From assembly GCA_002786065.1 (NCBI GenBank), contig NHNY01000009.1, positions 1 through 64,000 on the forward strand: a DNA stretch of 64,000 bases, given 5' to 3'. The first letter of the stretch is position 1, and the number at the start of each line of letters is the position of its first letter. Below are positions 18,365-29,821 of the stretch, in pieces. Source of the stretch: Microcyclospora pomicola (lineage: Eukaryota; Ascomycota; Dothideomycetes; Capnodiales). The position numbers and the translations under genes were made by a program. A model generated the notes under the pieces. The model was not told the DNA's origin. It worked only from the letters and a program-made list of their open reading frames with translations, and did no database searches.

Positions 18365-21300
18365 TCAAATGCTGACGTTCCCAGGATCTTCCATAATACT
18401 GTCCCCCCACCCTCTCATCGTTGTCGCTCCACTATAACCCCGTTGATCGATGGCCATGCCTTCCCCTTCCCCACGTTCGACGTACTTTTGATTGTACAAG
18501 TCCTGCCAGATCTTCTGCAGATACATGCGCAAGGTGCGAAGACCGCGCAAGTATCCACGATCGATGTCTTGCGGATGATGTGGCGGACACGGCTTCGTCT
18601 TCAAAATGTCGTCCGCATCCTCAGCGGTAACGCAATTGGCAAAGTCGACGATTTTGAGTTTGATGTCTGGATACCGCGATTGACTGGACTCATCTTTGCC
18701 ATCGGCACGAGAAGCAGGTCGCGATTTCCCGTTCTCATCTGCATTGCCCCGATCATAGATCATCAGAAGACTGCTGGCGTAGAGGCGGTACTTGGGCAAT
18801 TCCCGAATGATCCGATCTAAAGCTATCATCTTTTCCAGCAGCTGCGGAATGTGCTTGAGAGCTGCAGCATAGCCGATCCCGTCAAAGAAGAAACGTGTCA
18901 GCGCGTCGCGGAATTCCTTTCCTGCTCGTAGATCACGACCGAAGTATTTGTCCTCGAAGTTGTAGGCCTGGTTCTTGACATTGTAGACCTGCATGCCACA
19001 GACGCGAACGCCCAGTTCCTGAGAGGTGGTTGTCTTGCACTTTCTTCGCTGTGACGCCTGCTTCTTTTCATTCGCCTCAACGCCATACTGGCGGGTTCCC
19101 ATCTTGAGATCAAGCACACAAGGCTTCTGCATTCCTGATGTCAAATCTTCCAGAAGCAGAAATCGCTCGACCCGCTCATCCACCTGCACGACTGAGATGT
19201 CGGGATTCCGAGGTGGGGTGTGGGCAAAATCAATGGAGTTACTGAAGGGGGGCGCGGTGTGACCATGCGAGATGTCCTCGTCGTTGTCGGACACAGTCGC
19301 AAGATTAGTGGTAGGCGCGCTATTCCTCTTCATATCTTCCATCGCAAATACGTCCTCTTCGCCACAGGCAGCGCTATAAGTCTCGTCTTCGTGATATTCC
19401 AGGTTGCCGCGGGGACCGTCTATTGGACCTTTTCGCTGCAAGCCACTACCGGAATATCGTCTTCGATGGTGATGGTTGTTCATGGCTTGTTCGGCTTGAG
19501 ATGCCTCAGCACTCTTACTAAGACCACCAGAAGTTATGACCGTGTCTCGTAATAGTGTACTAAGCTCTGTTGCCGCTCGATCGTTGTCATCAAGCCTGCG
19601 GCGCTCAAACTGGTTTAGTATGGCTTGTTTGCGAGCTGAAGTATCGCTCGGACGGTCGAGCATCACCTCCGAGACCTTGCTACAGACTATTTTGAGACGA
19701 TCTGTATCGTCTTGACTAGATGCTGGGATTCCACGGAGGGATCTGGTATGATGATTGCGGTGGCGCCGATCGTGACGATGAATCACTGGAGGTGCAAATA
19801 CCTCCCGAAGAACGCGATCCCGTAAGTGTTCGTTCACAGAGGTGAAGCCCCAGCTTGAATGTGCCTTCAACGATGGCCGTCGCAAACGTGACGGCAAGGA
19901 TGAAGCACACTTCGAATCGCCACTCACATCAGGCATCAGATGCTGGAGCTGCGATTTGGAGTGATCTGGAGTGACAGAACGTGGCGGCGCTCGGAACAGA
20001 TTATCCGGGATGAGATGCCGATTGTTCTCGAAGATGACTTGGGGGATGGAAGACGAAACTTGCTGCGAGTGGCTGACTATCCTAGGTTGGTCGGAAGATG
20101 AGGGTTCACCTGACGACAATGTAGAGCTGCCAGCCACGCCTGTAATGTCACCAGCAGCGATGTTATCAGTGTTTTCATCATCGACCGCCATGGGCTTGCG
20201 CTTTTTGCCGTCTTTCCGATACGTCACGTTGAGTACTCCGATATATCTAGGCATGAATGCAAGGAGATCAGGATGATGTTTCTCTACTGTTTCGTAGAAC
20301 ATGTTCTCTTTGCTGTTCAGCTGCTTACAAACAGCTCGACGCGAGAACCTATAGAGTGCTGTATGCCCACCGACCTGATGTTTATACGGCTTGAGCTCCA
20401 CTGCGCCGATGGGTGCGGGTGGATTCATCTCCCTGGGCGTTGAGGTCTGGCCTTTACCGGTCATACCTTTCATGAGCGGCGTGGCTGTTGGTGTCGTGTC
20501 TTCGTCGTCGCCCTCTGACACGTTTGACTCGTAGCCGTATTCAGAATCTGTTTCTGAGTCGTAGGCGGATTCAGAAGACTTGGGATCATCATGGATCAAA
20601 GCTGGGGGACCCAAAGTGAGTTCGGCGACAGGTAATGGACGTGTTGCTGATAATTCGCCATGCATAACATCGCGGACACCATCATCGCTCTGTAGCGCAA
20701 TTTCAATGGCACTGGAGCTGGCGTCTCCAGGATGTTTTGCAACGACTTTTGGAGCGGCGTCCATCGGCTTACGCTGCGCAAGCTGATCCTCTGTGGGCGA
20801 GTCGCCTAGCTGCAGACCTTGATGCGGAAAGTAGGTCGCGGAAGATATGTGCTCGCGATCAGAACCTTCTTCGTCCTGCTTGTCATCCAGTGACCGCTGA
20901 CGTTCCTGTAGTTTGGAGGCGTCGACATGTCGTTCCAGAATCTCCTTAGGATACGACTTCCTCCGTCCAGCATCGGGAGCTAGAAGATGATGATTTCGTA
21001 TGTCTTCCAGGAGGTCCCATGGCAAGTTCTGCGCTTCGTCCATCTCTTTCGCTGGCGGCTGGCGGTACACATCTGAATGTTGCATGGCGCTTGAGTCCGC
21101 GTCCGATGGGGCGTCATTATTTCCCTCCTCTGCGGATTCTACCAAAACAAAATTGTGCTCGTCTTTCACATGCTTCGCTCGTTGTCGGGTTGCCTGACGT
21201 CTTTCTTCTGCTTCGTTTTCGCGAAACAATCCGAGAGAATGACTGGCTTTCCTGCTGCGAGGGTTGGTCAGGGGCATATCAGCCGCGGGCAAATGTGCAT

Positions 21301-22237
21301 TGATGACCTTGTCCACCGCTGCTTCGTCAACACTTTGTTTGCGTTGAGATTGCGCAATAGTCAAGCCATTCATCTTCGCTTTACCCTCACGCCACGACCG
21401 ATATTGCTGTCTTTCCGCGCTCCGCTCCAGATCTTCGGGGTTGTATACTGGTAGTTCCTCTTTCTTGGGTGTGTCGGGTGTGCTTGAGGGTCGGAGACCT
21501 TTCATGGTCAGCAGATCTGCATCATGAGGATGCTCGTCATCGTATTGCCCTTGCTCCCGGATATACGCTGCCAAAGGCAATACTGCGACATCGTCCAGGT
21601 CGTACAAGGAACGACGGTGCCAGTGTCCGGGCATGCTCGTTCTGCTGGGCGACGAGAGCCGATATGGTGGGTCTTGCTGATAGGGCGAGTGCGGTGCAGT
21701 ACTATGGTCTCTGTGGTATGGAGCGGGTGTCAGGAAGTCGCTACTCCTTCTTGAAGAAACAGCCATGGTCGGCCTCGATCGCACCCTACGACGTGGTCGC
21801 TGCGGCGATGGCTCTTCTGTCGCCGCGCCAGGGCGAGCTTCTGCCGACGTTACAGAACTTGGGCTGGGGCAGTCGAGGTTGTGTGTGTCATAGCTTGTCG
21901 CAAAGATGCATTCCCGCTCGGATAGCTGAGGCCGGACAGCATTTTGAGGTCGATATTTGGTTGGCGAAGAGGTCAACGACGTTTCTGCAGTACTGGACAC
22001 AATCCGAGGATTGGAGCGGTGGAGTATCGCAGGATGAATCGGTGTCGAAGATGCATCGACGATTACTGACTCGGTCGAGAGTTGTCGATCAGGTCCAAGG
22101 GTACCGAGGCTGGATACGCCGAAGCGACTCGCATCAGGAGGCGAGAGGGAACCGGCGAGCTCGGGAGAAGGGGTTTCTTGGAAGGCGGAGGTTGACCGTG
22201 AAGGTAAAAAACGCCCTCGCGTGTCAGATGCCGGCAT
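18365..22237 (-). CDS. KCS1: Inositol hexakisphosphate kinase (Kcs1-type)
   Basis: Single exon, 1,290 residues. The long N-terminal part is Ser/Pro-rich and predicted disordered. An ATP-binding N-lobe begins near [19 protein letters not shown], and the kinase core carries the inositol phosphate kinase signature [14 protein letters not shown] (1,039-1,052), then SSLLMIYD (about 1,153-1,160) and KIVDFANC (about 1,193-1,200), the SLL and metal-binding IDF-type motifs. The enzyme converts InsP6 to 5-InsP7, a signal for phosphate balance, vacuole function and telomere length in yeast. Insertions between N-lobe and core, holding acidic and His-rich stretches, are typical of filamentous fungi. The start is the first ATG of the frame. 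Upstream lies a GT/GGGTT-rich stretch. Confidence 0.95.
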   Translation of the reverse strand: MPASDTRGRFLPSRSTSAFQETPSPELAGSLSPPDASRFGVSSLGTLGPDRQLSTESVIVDASSTPIHPAILHRSNPRIVSSTAETSLTSSPTKYRPQNAVRPQLSERECIFATSYDTHNLDCPSPSSVTSAEARPGAATEEPSPQRPRRRVRSRPTMAVSSRRSSDFLTPAPYHRDHSTAPHSPYQQDPPYRLSSPSRTSMPGHWHRRSLYDLDDVAVLPLAAYIREQGQYDDEHPHDADLLTMKGLRPSSTPDTPKKEELPVYNPEDLERSAERQQYRSWREGKAKMNGLTIAQSQRKQSVDEAAVDKVINAHLPAADMPLTNPRSRKASHSLGLFRENEAEERRQATRQRAKHVKDEHNFVLVESAEEGNNDAPSDADSSAMQHSDVYRQPPAKEMDEAQNLPWDLLEDIRNHHLLAPDAGRRKSYPKEILERHVDASKLQERQRSLDDKQDEEGSDREHISSATYFPHQGLQLGDSPTEDQLAQRKPMDAAPKVVAKHPGDASSSAIEIALQSDDGVRDVMHGELSATRPLPVAELTLGPPALIHDDPKSSESAYDSETDSEYGYESNVSEGDDEDTTPTATPLMKGMTGKGQTSTPREMNPPAPIGAVELKPYKHQVGGHTALYRFSRRAVCKQLNSKENMFYETVEKHHPDLLAFMPRYIGVLNVTYRKDGKKRKPMAVDDENTDNIAAGDITGVAGSSTLSSGEPSSSDQPRIVSHSQQVSSSIPQVIFENNRHLIPDNLFRAPPRSVTPDHSKSQLQHLMPDVSGDSKCASSLPSRLRRPSLKAHSSWGFTSVNEHLRDRVLREVFAPPVIHRHDRRHRNHHTRSLRGIPASSQDDTDRLKIVCSKVSEVMLDRPSDTSARKQAILNQFERRRLDDNDRAATELSTLLRDTVITSGGLSKSAEASQAEQAMNNHHHRRRYSGSGLQRKGPIDGPRGNLEYHEDETYSAACGEEDVFAMEDMKRNSAPTTNLATVSDNDEDISHGHTAPPFSNSIDFAHTPPRNPDISVVQVDERVERFLLLEDLTSGMQKPCVLDLKMGTRQYGVEANEKKQASQRRKCKTTTSQELGVRVCGMQVYNVKNQAYNFEDKYFGRDLRAGKEFRDALTRFFFDGIGYAAALKHIPQLLEKMIALDRIIRELPKYRLYASSLLMIYDRGNADENGKSRPASRADGKDESSQSRYPDIKLKIVDFANCVTAEDADDILKTKPCPPHHPQDIDRGYLRGLRTLRMYLQKIWQDLYNQKYVERGEGEGMAIDQRGYSGATTMRGWGDSIMEDPGNVSI

Positions 22238-25200
22238 GGAGAGGCGGTCATTTGGGATGCCCGAGGGATGCTAGCAGTAGCTGAGTGGATGCGCAAGTCT
22301 GCGGCGGGATCAGCGCTGGCACGGGCTGACGAGCGGGTCGAGACAGCTGCAGTGAGCCGGCGGACGCACGTTGCAGGATGGGAGAGACAGGGTTGGGTGG
22401 TTGGGTTGGGTTGTCGGGTGTGTGTGTGCGTGAGGATGGGCAGAGGTGTGAATGGCCCGTGAGTCGCAGATGGCTCGGCGGGCGATGGTGACCTGCGCCA
22501 AGAAGCTTCTGGCGCCGGGATCGCTCTTCCGCCGCCGACGGGCGCATCCCGGTGCACCATCGACCCTACGATGCATCCCAAACTCACGATCGAACGTGAA
22601 TGATAATAATGTCACAAGGTGGGTTATAACAATACTGTATACCAGACCAAACAACAACCTTTCATACCTTGCGGCTGTTTTGCGATCCGAGGCAGGGGGA
22701 AGCTCATTCACGTGGGCTCGCTCGATCATTTCCAATGTCTCTCTGGCTAAGGTATCGGGTTCATTATTGTTTCTTCTGTACAGATCATCTGCAGACTACC
22801 GCAAGGACATGTACGGATCCGGAACAAACGCTTGGTCGTAAGCCGGTATCACATCATCATGATATCAGGCCCAACCCTGAACCAGAGGTCTATGCGATCA
22901 CTGCTGTTGAAGCATCGGAGTACCGTCGGTCCTAGGTCCTGTCTACCAAACACTGGCGACAACGTGTCAAAACCAGAATACTGAGTCGCAGATGCTCTAC
23001 TATACCTGATGCATCTTATCATGCTCGGGGAACAGATAAGCTCGTCAGCCTTGTCACAGACCCACGAATCGTCGCCGCCACAAGCTGCACACTTCGACAC
23101 CATCGTGCTCCCTATATCCACGCGATGTGTCCTGCTTCTACGGTACCGTCCAGTAGACCCGGATGACAGGGAGCCGGGACGGTCAGCATCATCCTTGCGG
23201 TGTGCTAATAAGCTCCAACTGTTGAAGCTAAATTGCACTCCAATCAGTACGCCCACGTTTCGATACCACTGCCAGTCAGATCCTGAGCAATCGACCACAA
23301 CCGCTCAACAGGCTGGGGAATAGCAAAGAGCGGTCAATGCTGCCTCGTATTAAGGTCTCAACACCTGTCGCAGCAATACTCATTCCCCAATCGCGGTTTT
23401 GATAGCTCGTCACTGCTTTGATCACGACCCCACTGGAGAATAGTCGATGGCCGTGCCTTGCTCCAGTCTACTAGTCGTCAAAAGCCGAAGGATTCGCTTG
23501 TTTCCCATTCGCGCGGCCTTGTCGGCTCCTGAAGCTCATCGGCCCGTGTTCGCCGTCATCCCAAGGTCCAAGTCTATGTAGTCAACGCGGACGGGTGATG
23601 CTGCGAAAGAGCGTACCTAGACTCTTTGTTCGTTCCACTCATGTGCCCGATCGAACGCACGCCCTCTCCGATTGTGCTTTTCTTATGTTGTTGCTCACGT
23701 GTCTGAGTAGACGGTAGGTTCTCCGTCACTCGCAAGTTCCATGGGTCCCTTCGCGAGCCTCGTACTTGACCATATATACCTTATGTCATGAACGCAGATA
23801 TTGTTGAAGCCTCGCCACCTATGTCCACGACAGTGTAGAGGGTCTCGAAGCATCAGCTGAGACGTTCTAAGAAGGTAATACCCTTAGACGTATAGTAGAC
23901 ATTCATACGCAGGCCTACAAACGTGCACAAACATGAGGGCAAGGTGGCAACATGCTAATAGACAACGAGGACGTCCGAATTCAACACCGCAACTCATGTA
24001 TCATGGCGAGTAGAAAGTGGAGTATTCTATCATCCGGCTCTGCTCATGACGGAGCTCGCGCGGGCCTCGCTATTACTTATTAGTGATCACGTCTCTGGCT
24101 AAGGTAAGTTCAGCACTCCTCGGATGTTCGCAAGAAGCATAGCCAGAGCCCATACCCTTAACACCGGTTGACCTCGAAGTGCTTCTTTTGCACCGTAGCA
24201 AAAGCGTTACGTACAAGACACCCTCTCAATTCAGGGACCGTCGTCTAAAATGCTTCAGCAGGACCAGGTTCTCGCCACTTGCTACATGTACGTGTACTTG
24301 CGTGGTAGGTAAGTCATCTCATATATCATAGGTAATCTATCACATGTACTGTAGGTGAGGCACATGTCGGTGCCATTGACTTCCATGCCAAGAAAATAGC
24401 CCTTACCAGATCAGAGTGTCCTCAAGGGCAATCGTCATCTCAACTCTGCAAGCGAAGTCACCATGTATCGCCAATGCATCATTCCTCTCATGAAGCCTCC
24501 TCTCTCATCGCCTGGCCCGGAGCTGACCTTAGCGGTCGTTCTAAAAACTCCATTACAGCACTCGGAGAGCTTGACGATACCATTGTTGGATCCGCCGGCA
24601 ATCATCCTGTCAACACCGCCGAACTTGTATCCGCTGAAACAATCTATCTAGTACTTCATCGACATGACTTCGCCGAAGCTGCTTTGCGAGGCCGCAGTCT
24701 CTGGAGAGGTTGATGCGTCCGAGGAACGGTTTGAAATGTCCACGCATCCAGACCTTCAACGGGGAGAAGTAAGGGCGAGGGTCGCTCGATTCCAACCGAC
24801 ACCGTGACTTGGCATGTTGAAATGTCACAAGCTCTACGATTCCTGCTTGTTGAAGTACTATTGTAATAGAATCTTGTCCACCTTCCCAGTCGACGCGAGT
24901 CAGACAATAGTCAGGCATAGCAGCGCATGATCACTTTCCGGATGTTTCCACCGAATGGTCCTTCAAAGACATGTGTTTGAACCTGCGACGAGCGACAACC
25001 TGCAGGCTGAGCAGGACAGAGTGTACAAATTCCTGGTGAAAGCAACAAAGGCAGATGATCTGACAACGTTATCTTTGCGTAAGTGGAGACTATGTCGGAC
25101 GACAATGCAGGTCTCCCACCTACAGAGAACATGAACAAAACTCGCAGTGCTCAGCAGCTACTCTCGAAGTCCGCACGAATCAAGACTGACCGCTACGCCT

Positions 25201-26084
25201 CACGTTATGACGGATATTCAAGCAATCATGTACTGTGAGTGTCGCCACAACGAGCGCAGCATGCCAATACTGCGGTATGCACGAGCCGTGGTCAACCGGG
25301 AAGACCTGCTTTCTCCGACCTTTTTGAAGTACTGAGACGAGCCGGAAGCAAGTTACCAAATTACAAAGTTGTAGTCATGGCAAATGCAGCCTGTTGCATC
25401 GAGGTATAGGGACATGGAAATGAAGGTTTAAATAGCGATGGTTTGATGATAGCAGCGAATTGGGCGTCAAAATGTCAATCTTGTACTCCAACACCCACCT
25501 ACGTATCGTAGACTAGTCCTCCTATTTGATGAAACATTCGCCTCGATGGATGAACCCTCGATTTCGTACACGACGATCTCGATTCTAGTAGCGGGCACGA
25601 GGAGAGCGAACAGAAGCGTTGGAGATGAGGCCATGTATTTGGATATCTGCTCACCTCCTCTGCACAATACAGTGTCAATAAAAGAGTCAGGCAGGGACGG
25701 TGCATACATTGCGCCATACCGCGCCATACTCGCAGCACTTCGACAACGAGGATAGTATGATGAGCCTGTCATTCTCTACCTCCAGGCTCTGCATGAAGGT
25801 CCTCACCGTGAAGGTACATTCCTCCTCGAGCGTTTGTGACCATACAACCGGAGTTCTTCCGGCCACCGTATGGCTCGAGTGATTAAGAGTACAACAAGGG
25901 AAGACATAGTGCAAGAAACGCTTGTTGCTTCCGCCAGTGCGCTGTGTGTGGGCACAGAGTATATTGTGTGACCATTCTGATACGCCGAAAACGCCACTCG
26001 CCACTCCAACTTGTTTTCCCGTGCCGGAAAGAAAGGCCCCAAGAACAAAAGAACAAGACCCCCGATGTGCCACTTCAGGCGTGA
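22238..26084. other. Long gene-poor region (3.8 kb)
   Basis: KCS1 (start at 22,237) reads away from this stretch and VCX1 ends into it. I found no frame with family similarity on either strand. The largest candidates are minus 24,610-24,918 (102 codons), minus 24,911-25,138 (75 codons, partly overlapping the first), minus 25,687-26,088 (133 codons) and plus 25,546-25,755 (69 codons). None has convincing splice partners. A GGGTT-rich stretch at about 22,380-22,420 is low complexity. Composition is normal, so this is not a RIP tract. It may hold decayed genes or long non-coding transcripts. Confidence 0.55.
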
Positions 26085-28050
26085 TCATTGTACGTCAGAG
26101 CTCACCGGGTAGAACCATGCTGCCAAGGCGATGATCAAGTAAGTGACGTTGAGCATTATGCCCTCCAGCCAATGGCTCTTACCATCCTATAGGTTGTGAT
26201 TAGCTGACGGTCAAAGCTTGGAGTGCGGCAGAAATGCTTACCTGGATGAGGTAGTTGACCAGAATGATGGAGATGAACAGTACCGAGATCTGAAACCCAT
26301 CGAAATCGAGCGTCAGAGTTTTGCCACCAACGCCGAACCAGCTGAGCAGGATCATCAATGGCAGGACAAGGAGGGCGATCTGGAGCGAAGAACCGACCGC
26401 CACGCCAATGGCAAGGTCCATCTTATCTTTGATGGCGACGGTCACAGCGGTAGCGTGCTCAGCAGCATTTCCGACGATAGGCAGTAGGATGAGGCCGACG
26501 AATTCTTTCGAGACACCGGACTCAGCCACTGCGTCGATCGAGCTGACCATGAATTCAGCACAGAAGGCGACGAGCACGGTGGATCCGGCGAGAGCGACGA
26601 ATGCGCCGATCAAGGTGAGTGACGGCGTCTCCTCTTCCTCCTCCTCCTCATGAACCAGATTCTCTTGGTTGATTTTTCCACCAGACGCCGCGGCTCCAGT
26701 ACCGGCTCCCATGACTGCAATACCCTTCAGAGCTTCTCCGGAATCCTTCTTGCCCGACTTCTTCTTTGGTACTTTCTGGCTGGGCTCGTTGTACATCTCC
26801 ACGTGGGTCTTCAGCTGGAAGAATAGATAGCAACCGTAGATGACGAGCAGCATGACTGCCGTACCGCGAGAAGCTTGAGCAACGCCGTAGACGTACTCCC
26901 CTTCAGCTGGGGTGGCGACATCCGGCTGGTCTTCGGCGAAGATGGCAAAAGCAGTGGGGATGATCAGACTGCCGATGGCCAGCGCAAGCAGGGATGCGGC
27001 GGTCTGCGCCACCGTGATGTTGAAGAATTGTTCCGTTCGTCTCAGACCACCAAAGAAGAAGCACATGCCCATGACAAGCAGCAAATTCGATAGCATACTG
27101 CCGATGAGTGACGTCTGCACAATAACGATCTGGCCCTGAGCCAAGGAGATGACACCGACGATGAGTTCGACAGCGTTGCCGAAACTTGCGTTGAGAAGTC
27201 CTCCAAGCGTCTCGCCCACGTATAGCGCCAGCTCTTCCGTCGCGAAGGAGAGCATGCCGGCAAGCGGGATGATGGCAATGAAGTTGACGACAAAGACAAT
27301 GATACGCTCAGTCTCCGAATCGCCCAAGGTATAGTTGAGTGCAAAGCCGACGGGTACAGCGATCAGGAGGATGTTCACCCAAGACAGAAACACCACTCGG
27401 ATCTGGCCCATGACCGGCAGGTTGGGATGGGGTCTTTTCTTGGTCTCCGTCTGCTCGGTCTCGGTGCGCTGCACATATTCGTTTTCATCCTTCTTCTTGC
27501 CGAATGGGAGAAACTTGCGAAGCTTGCGTTTCCGTGGACCTTCGCCGGTATTTGCACCAACAGATGCATCTGTGATGGTCGGCTCTTCCGGTTGCAGTTC
27601 TCGAGCCGCACCCCCGTTGCTCTTCTCGGCGTCCGTGCTTGGTTCGATGTCTACGCTGTTCTTGCTCCGGTCTTCACTTGACGAAGCGAGATCACTGGTC
27701 GTGGTTCCGAAGGTAGCGCGATTCGGTGCTACAACGGGAGCGGTGGAGGAATGATGGGGACCAGGATACTGCGCAAAAGTTCTTTCGTTGTCTTCGTGTC
27801 GCTTTGTCTCGATCGGGCTCTCGATCTGACCTTCACTCCTGACATGTGTCAACCGGTTCTCCTCGTCTCGTACTCTGCGTTGTCGTGTGTTTCTTGAGAA
27901 GGGATTGCCAAGCCAGCCCTTGTTGTCGCCATCGTTCGCGTAGGCGGCCGAGCGGTGCGCGGCTCGTTTGATGGAGTGCATGTTCCGTGTGAAGGGGCGC
28001 TCAGAGGTAGGTGATTGCTGAGGCTGCGGTTGCTGTTGGGTGGACGGCAT
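26085..28050 (-). CDS. VCX1: Vacuolar Ca2+/H+ exchanger (CAX family)
   Basis: Two exons, 28,050-26,242 and 26,186-26,085. The 55-nt intron opens GTAAGC and closes CTATAG, phase 0, joining ...VNYLIQ to DGKSHWLEGIML, the normal C-terminal run of fungal Vcx1. The predicted length is 636 residues. A cytosolic, polar N-terminus of about 190 residues precedes the eleven-helix CAX fold. The two cation-selecting repeats are visible as GNAVELIVGVISL and GNAAEHATAV, each with its key Glu, and an acidic loop (HEEEEEEE) separates the halves. It exchanges cytosolic Ca2+ for vacuolar protons. Met at 28,050 (MPSTQQQ) is preferred: the open frame extends upstream to 28,524, but that part is compositionally unlike the family. 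The end is read through GTGAGC to a TGA; a further splice there cannot be excluded. Confidence 0.93.
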
Positions 28051-29821
28051 GATTAGTCTTGACCATCGCTGTTGATGACGAAGTATGGGGAGCGTAGAGC
28101 ACCGAAAGTGTGCGTCAGGGACATTGAAAGAGAAGGCCAGATGAAGGGACGCCCCAGAGTCAATTGGCGATGGGCCGCGTGTAGTGGGAAAAGTATGATG
28201 GTATGATGGCGATGATGGCGTCGCTGTGATGTCTAGACTGCAGGTCTCGAACCAGACAATGGCAGACTGGGGAATGGGGGGCGAGACTTGCTTACCAGGA
28301 CTGCAATGCGCTGGCGCCGGGAATGTGTCGAATGGCGCTATATGTTGAGGAAGTGAATTGACGGAGGGATCCAACACCAAGAAGGAAGAGAAAAGGAGCA
28401 GGAAATCGCAAAGAGAGGACGCGGCACGTAGGTCGCTGGTTGTGGTGAAGTGGTTATAGCATGCGAGAAGGGGAATAACATTCAAGGCAGGGCGCCTGGC
28501 TGGCTGCACTGCTCCAGCACACAACTTGACCTACCTAGTGACGGATTGCGGGAGAGGAGTGATCTCGCTTGCACAGCCTCCTTGACGCGGCTAGCGGACA
28601 CTGCAGGTCAAAGTGGCTAGATCGTTGACGACCTGTGGCGCGTGGGCGCTTTGCTTCTGAACGCCGCGCGGATTGACGTGAGGCTGTGTTGTCTTTAGAC
28701 GCCGGCGTACGGGGTCTTGAAGATCCGCACCGTGAATGAAGGAATTGTCAGCTGCACACAGTCGAACAACGCGTGTGCAATGAGGCGATGCACGATGAGC
28801 ACATGGATGGACTCAGAATCATGCAAAGTCATCTCGTCGATCGCGGAATGAACGACTGACCGCCGTCCGCCAAGCAATCCGAGGCTTGGCATGCCCCGTC
28901 ATCAATGTCCGTTGCGGTCGAATCACATCGTCGTCCAATCTCGCGTCCGTTGCCTTTTGGCGCTGTCGCATGCGCCCGACGGTAGTGATCGTGAGTAGCT
29001 CAGGCATGTACAGCGCCAGCTCACCAACTTCTCGTGCCAGAGACCCAACATTCACGGGCTCTGCCATGCTCATGTAGGGCAATTCAGCTCGTCATCGTCA
29101 ACGCCACGTCAACGTGCAGCACGACTTTTGAGACGACAGTCTAGATCTTCGGTCTGAAACAGAATGACAATGCATATGGGTGGTCATTGGAGGTACGGTA
29201 TACCTGTAGCAATATCAGGGTGGTAAAGGCATCTAAAGTGAAGTAAAAGGTACATGTCGGCATCAATCATCCCTCCAGCTTGGCTCGACCTCGGCGCCTT
29301 GTCGACGAGTGCTTCGCTCTCCTCGGCCGCTTGATACCTCACGATCAATCAAGCTTAATTGCACTTCTCTTCGTAGAGCCACATACCACTCTCAGAGCCA
29401 TGGGGGCCAGCCTGCTCGCACTCCTGTTTTGTGTCCACGACTACATCAATGGCTTGCAGTCCGACAATCCTCGGTGTGCGACTGTGGCTAAGGTAGCCAT
29501 CATCCTGTGCCCATAATCCTGCCCGACCGCAGCTGGCCACGTCCGCCGGTTACGAAAGTTGGCAACCAACCGGAAACACGCATGGTGTATATATGTCCGG
29601 AGCTTGTCGAAATGCCTTCACGCTATGTCAGCGGGCATGCAATTCATTGCAGTGCACTACAGTCCCCGTAGCACATCAACAGCTGAAGCAGAGATACATG
29701 GCTGTCAGCGTGCTACTATGCTAGCGTAAGGCTCGCCACAAGCATCGAGATGTTTCTATCTCTGATAAGCTGTTTACATGCTGGTTCGTATATCTGTACG
29801 CCAAACCGCTGCGTAGATGAA
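28051..29821. other. Intergenic region upstream of VCX1
   Basis: About 1.8 kb containing the VCX1 promoter and leader and the MCH1 3' side. One minus-strand frame (28,819-29,082, 87 codons, with a plausible SMAEPVNVG start) could be a small gene or a first exon, but I found no family and no partner exon. Nothing else is supported. Confidence 0.45.

Noticed and set aside
22380-22430. GGGTT-rich stretch as an interstitial telomere
   Set aside because: The words are irregular (GGGTTG, GGGTGG) and not TTAGGG; this is simple low-complexity sequence.
24610-25138. Two overlapping minus-strand frames as exons of one gene
   Set aside because: The frames overlap by a few bases without usable splice sites and match no family; the EGPFGG motif alone is too short to suggest an oxidoreductase.
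25546-25755. Possible RNase H-like remnant (ends ...YRAILAALRQRG)
   Set aside because: The likeness is limited to about ten residues; no catalytic acidic residues are found in the right order, and there is no continuation in any frame.
26200-28524. Full 774-codon VCX1 frame as the protein
   Set aside because: The upstream 158 codons look like translated leader sequence, and the 3' end reads through a clear intron whose removal restores the conserved C-terminus.
28819-29082. Small protein gene upstream of VCX1
   Set aside because: Only 87 codons, with no family, partner exon or composition signal to separate it from chance.
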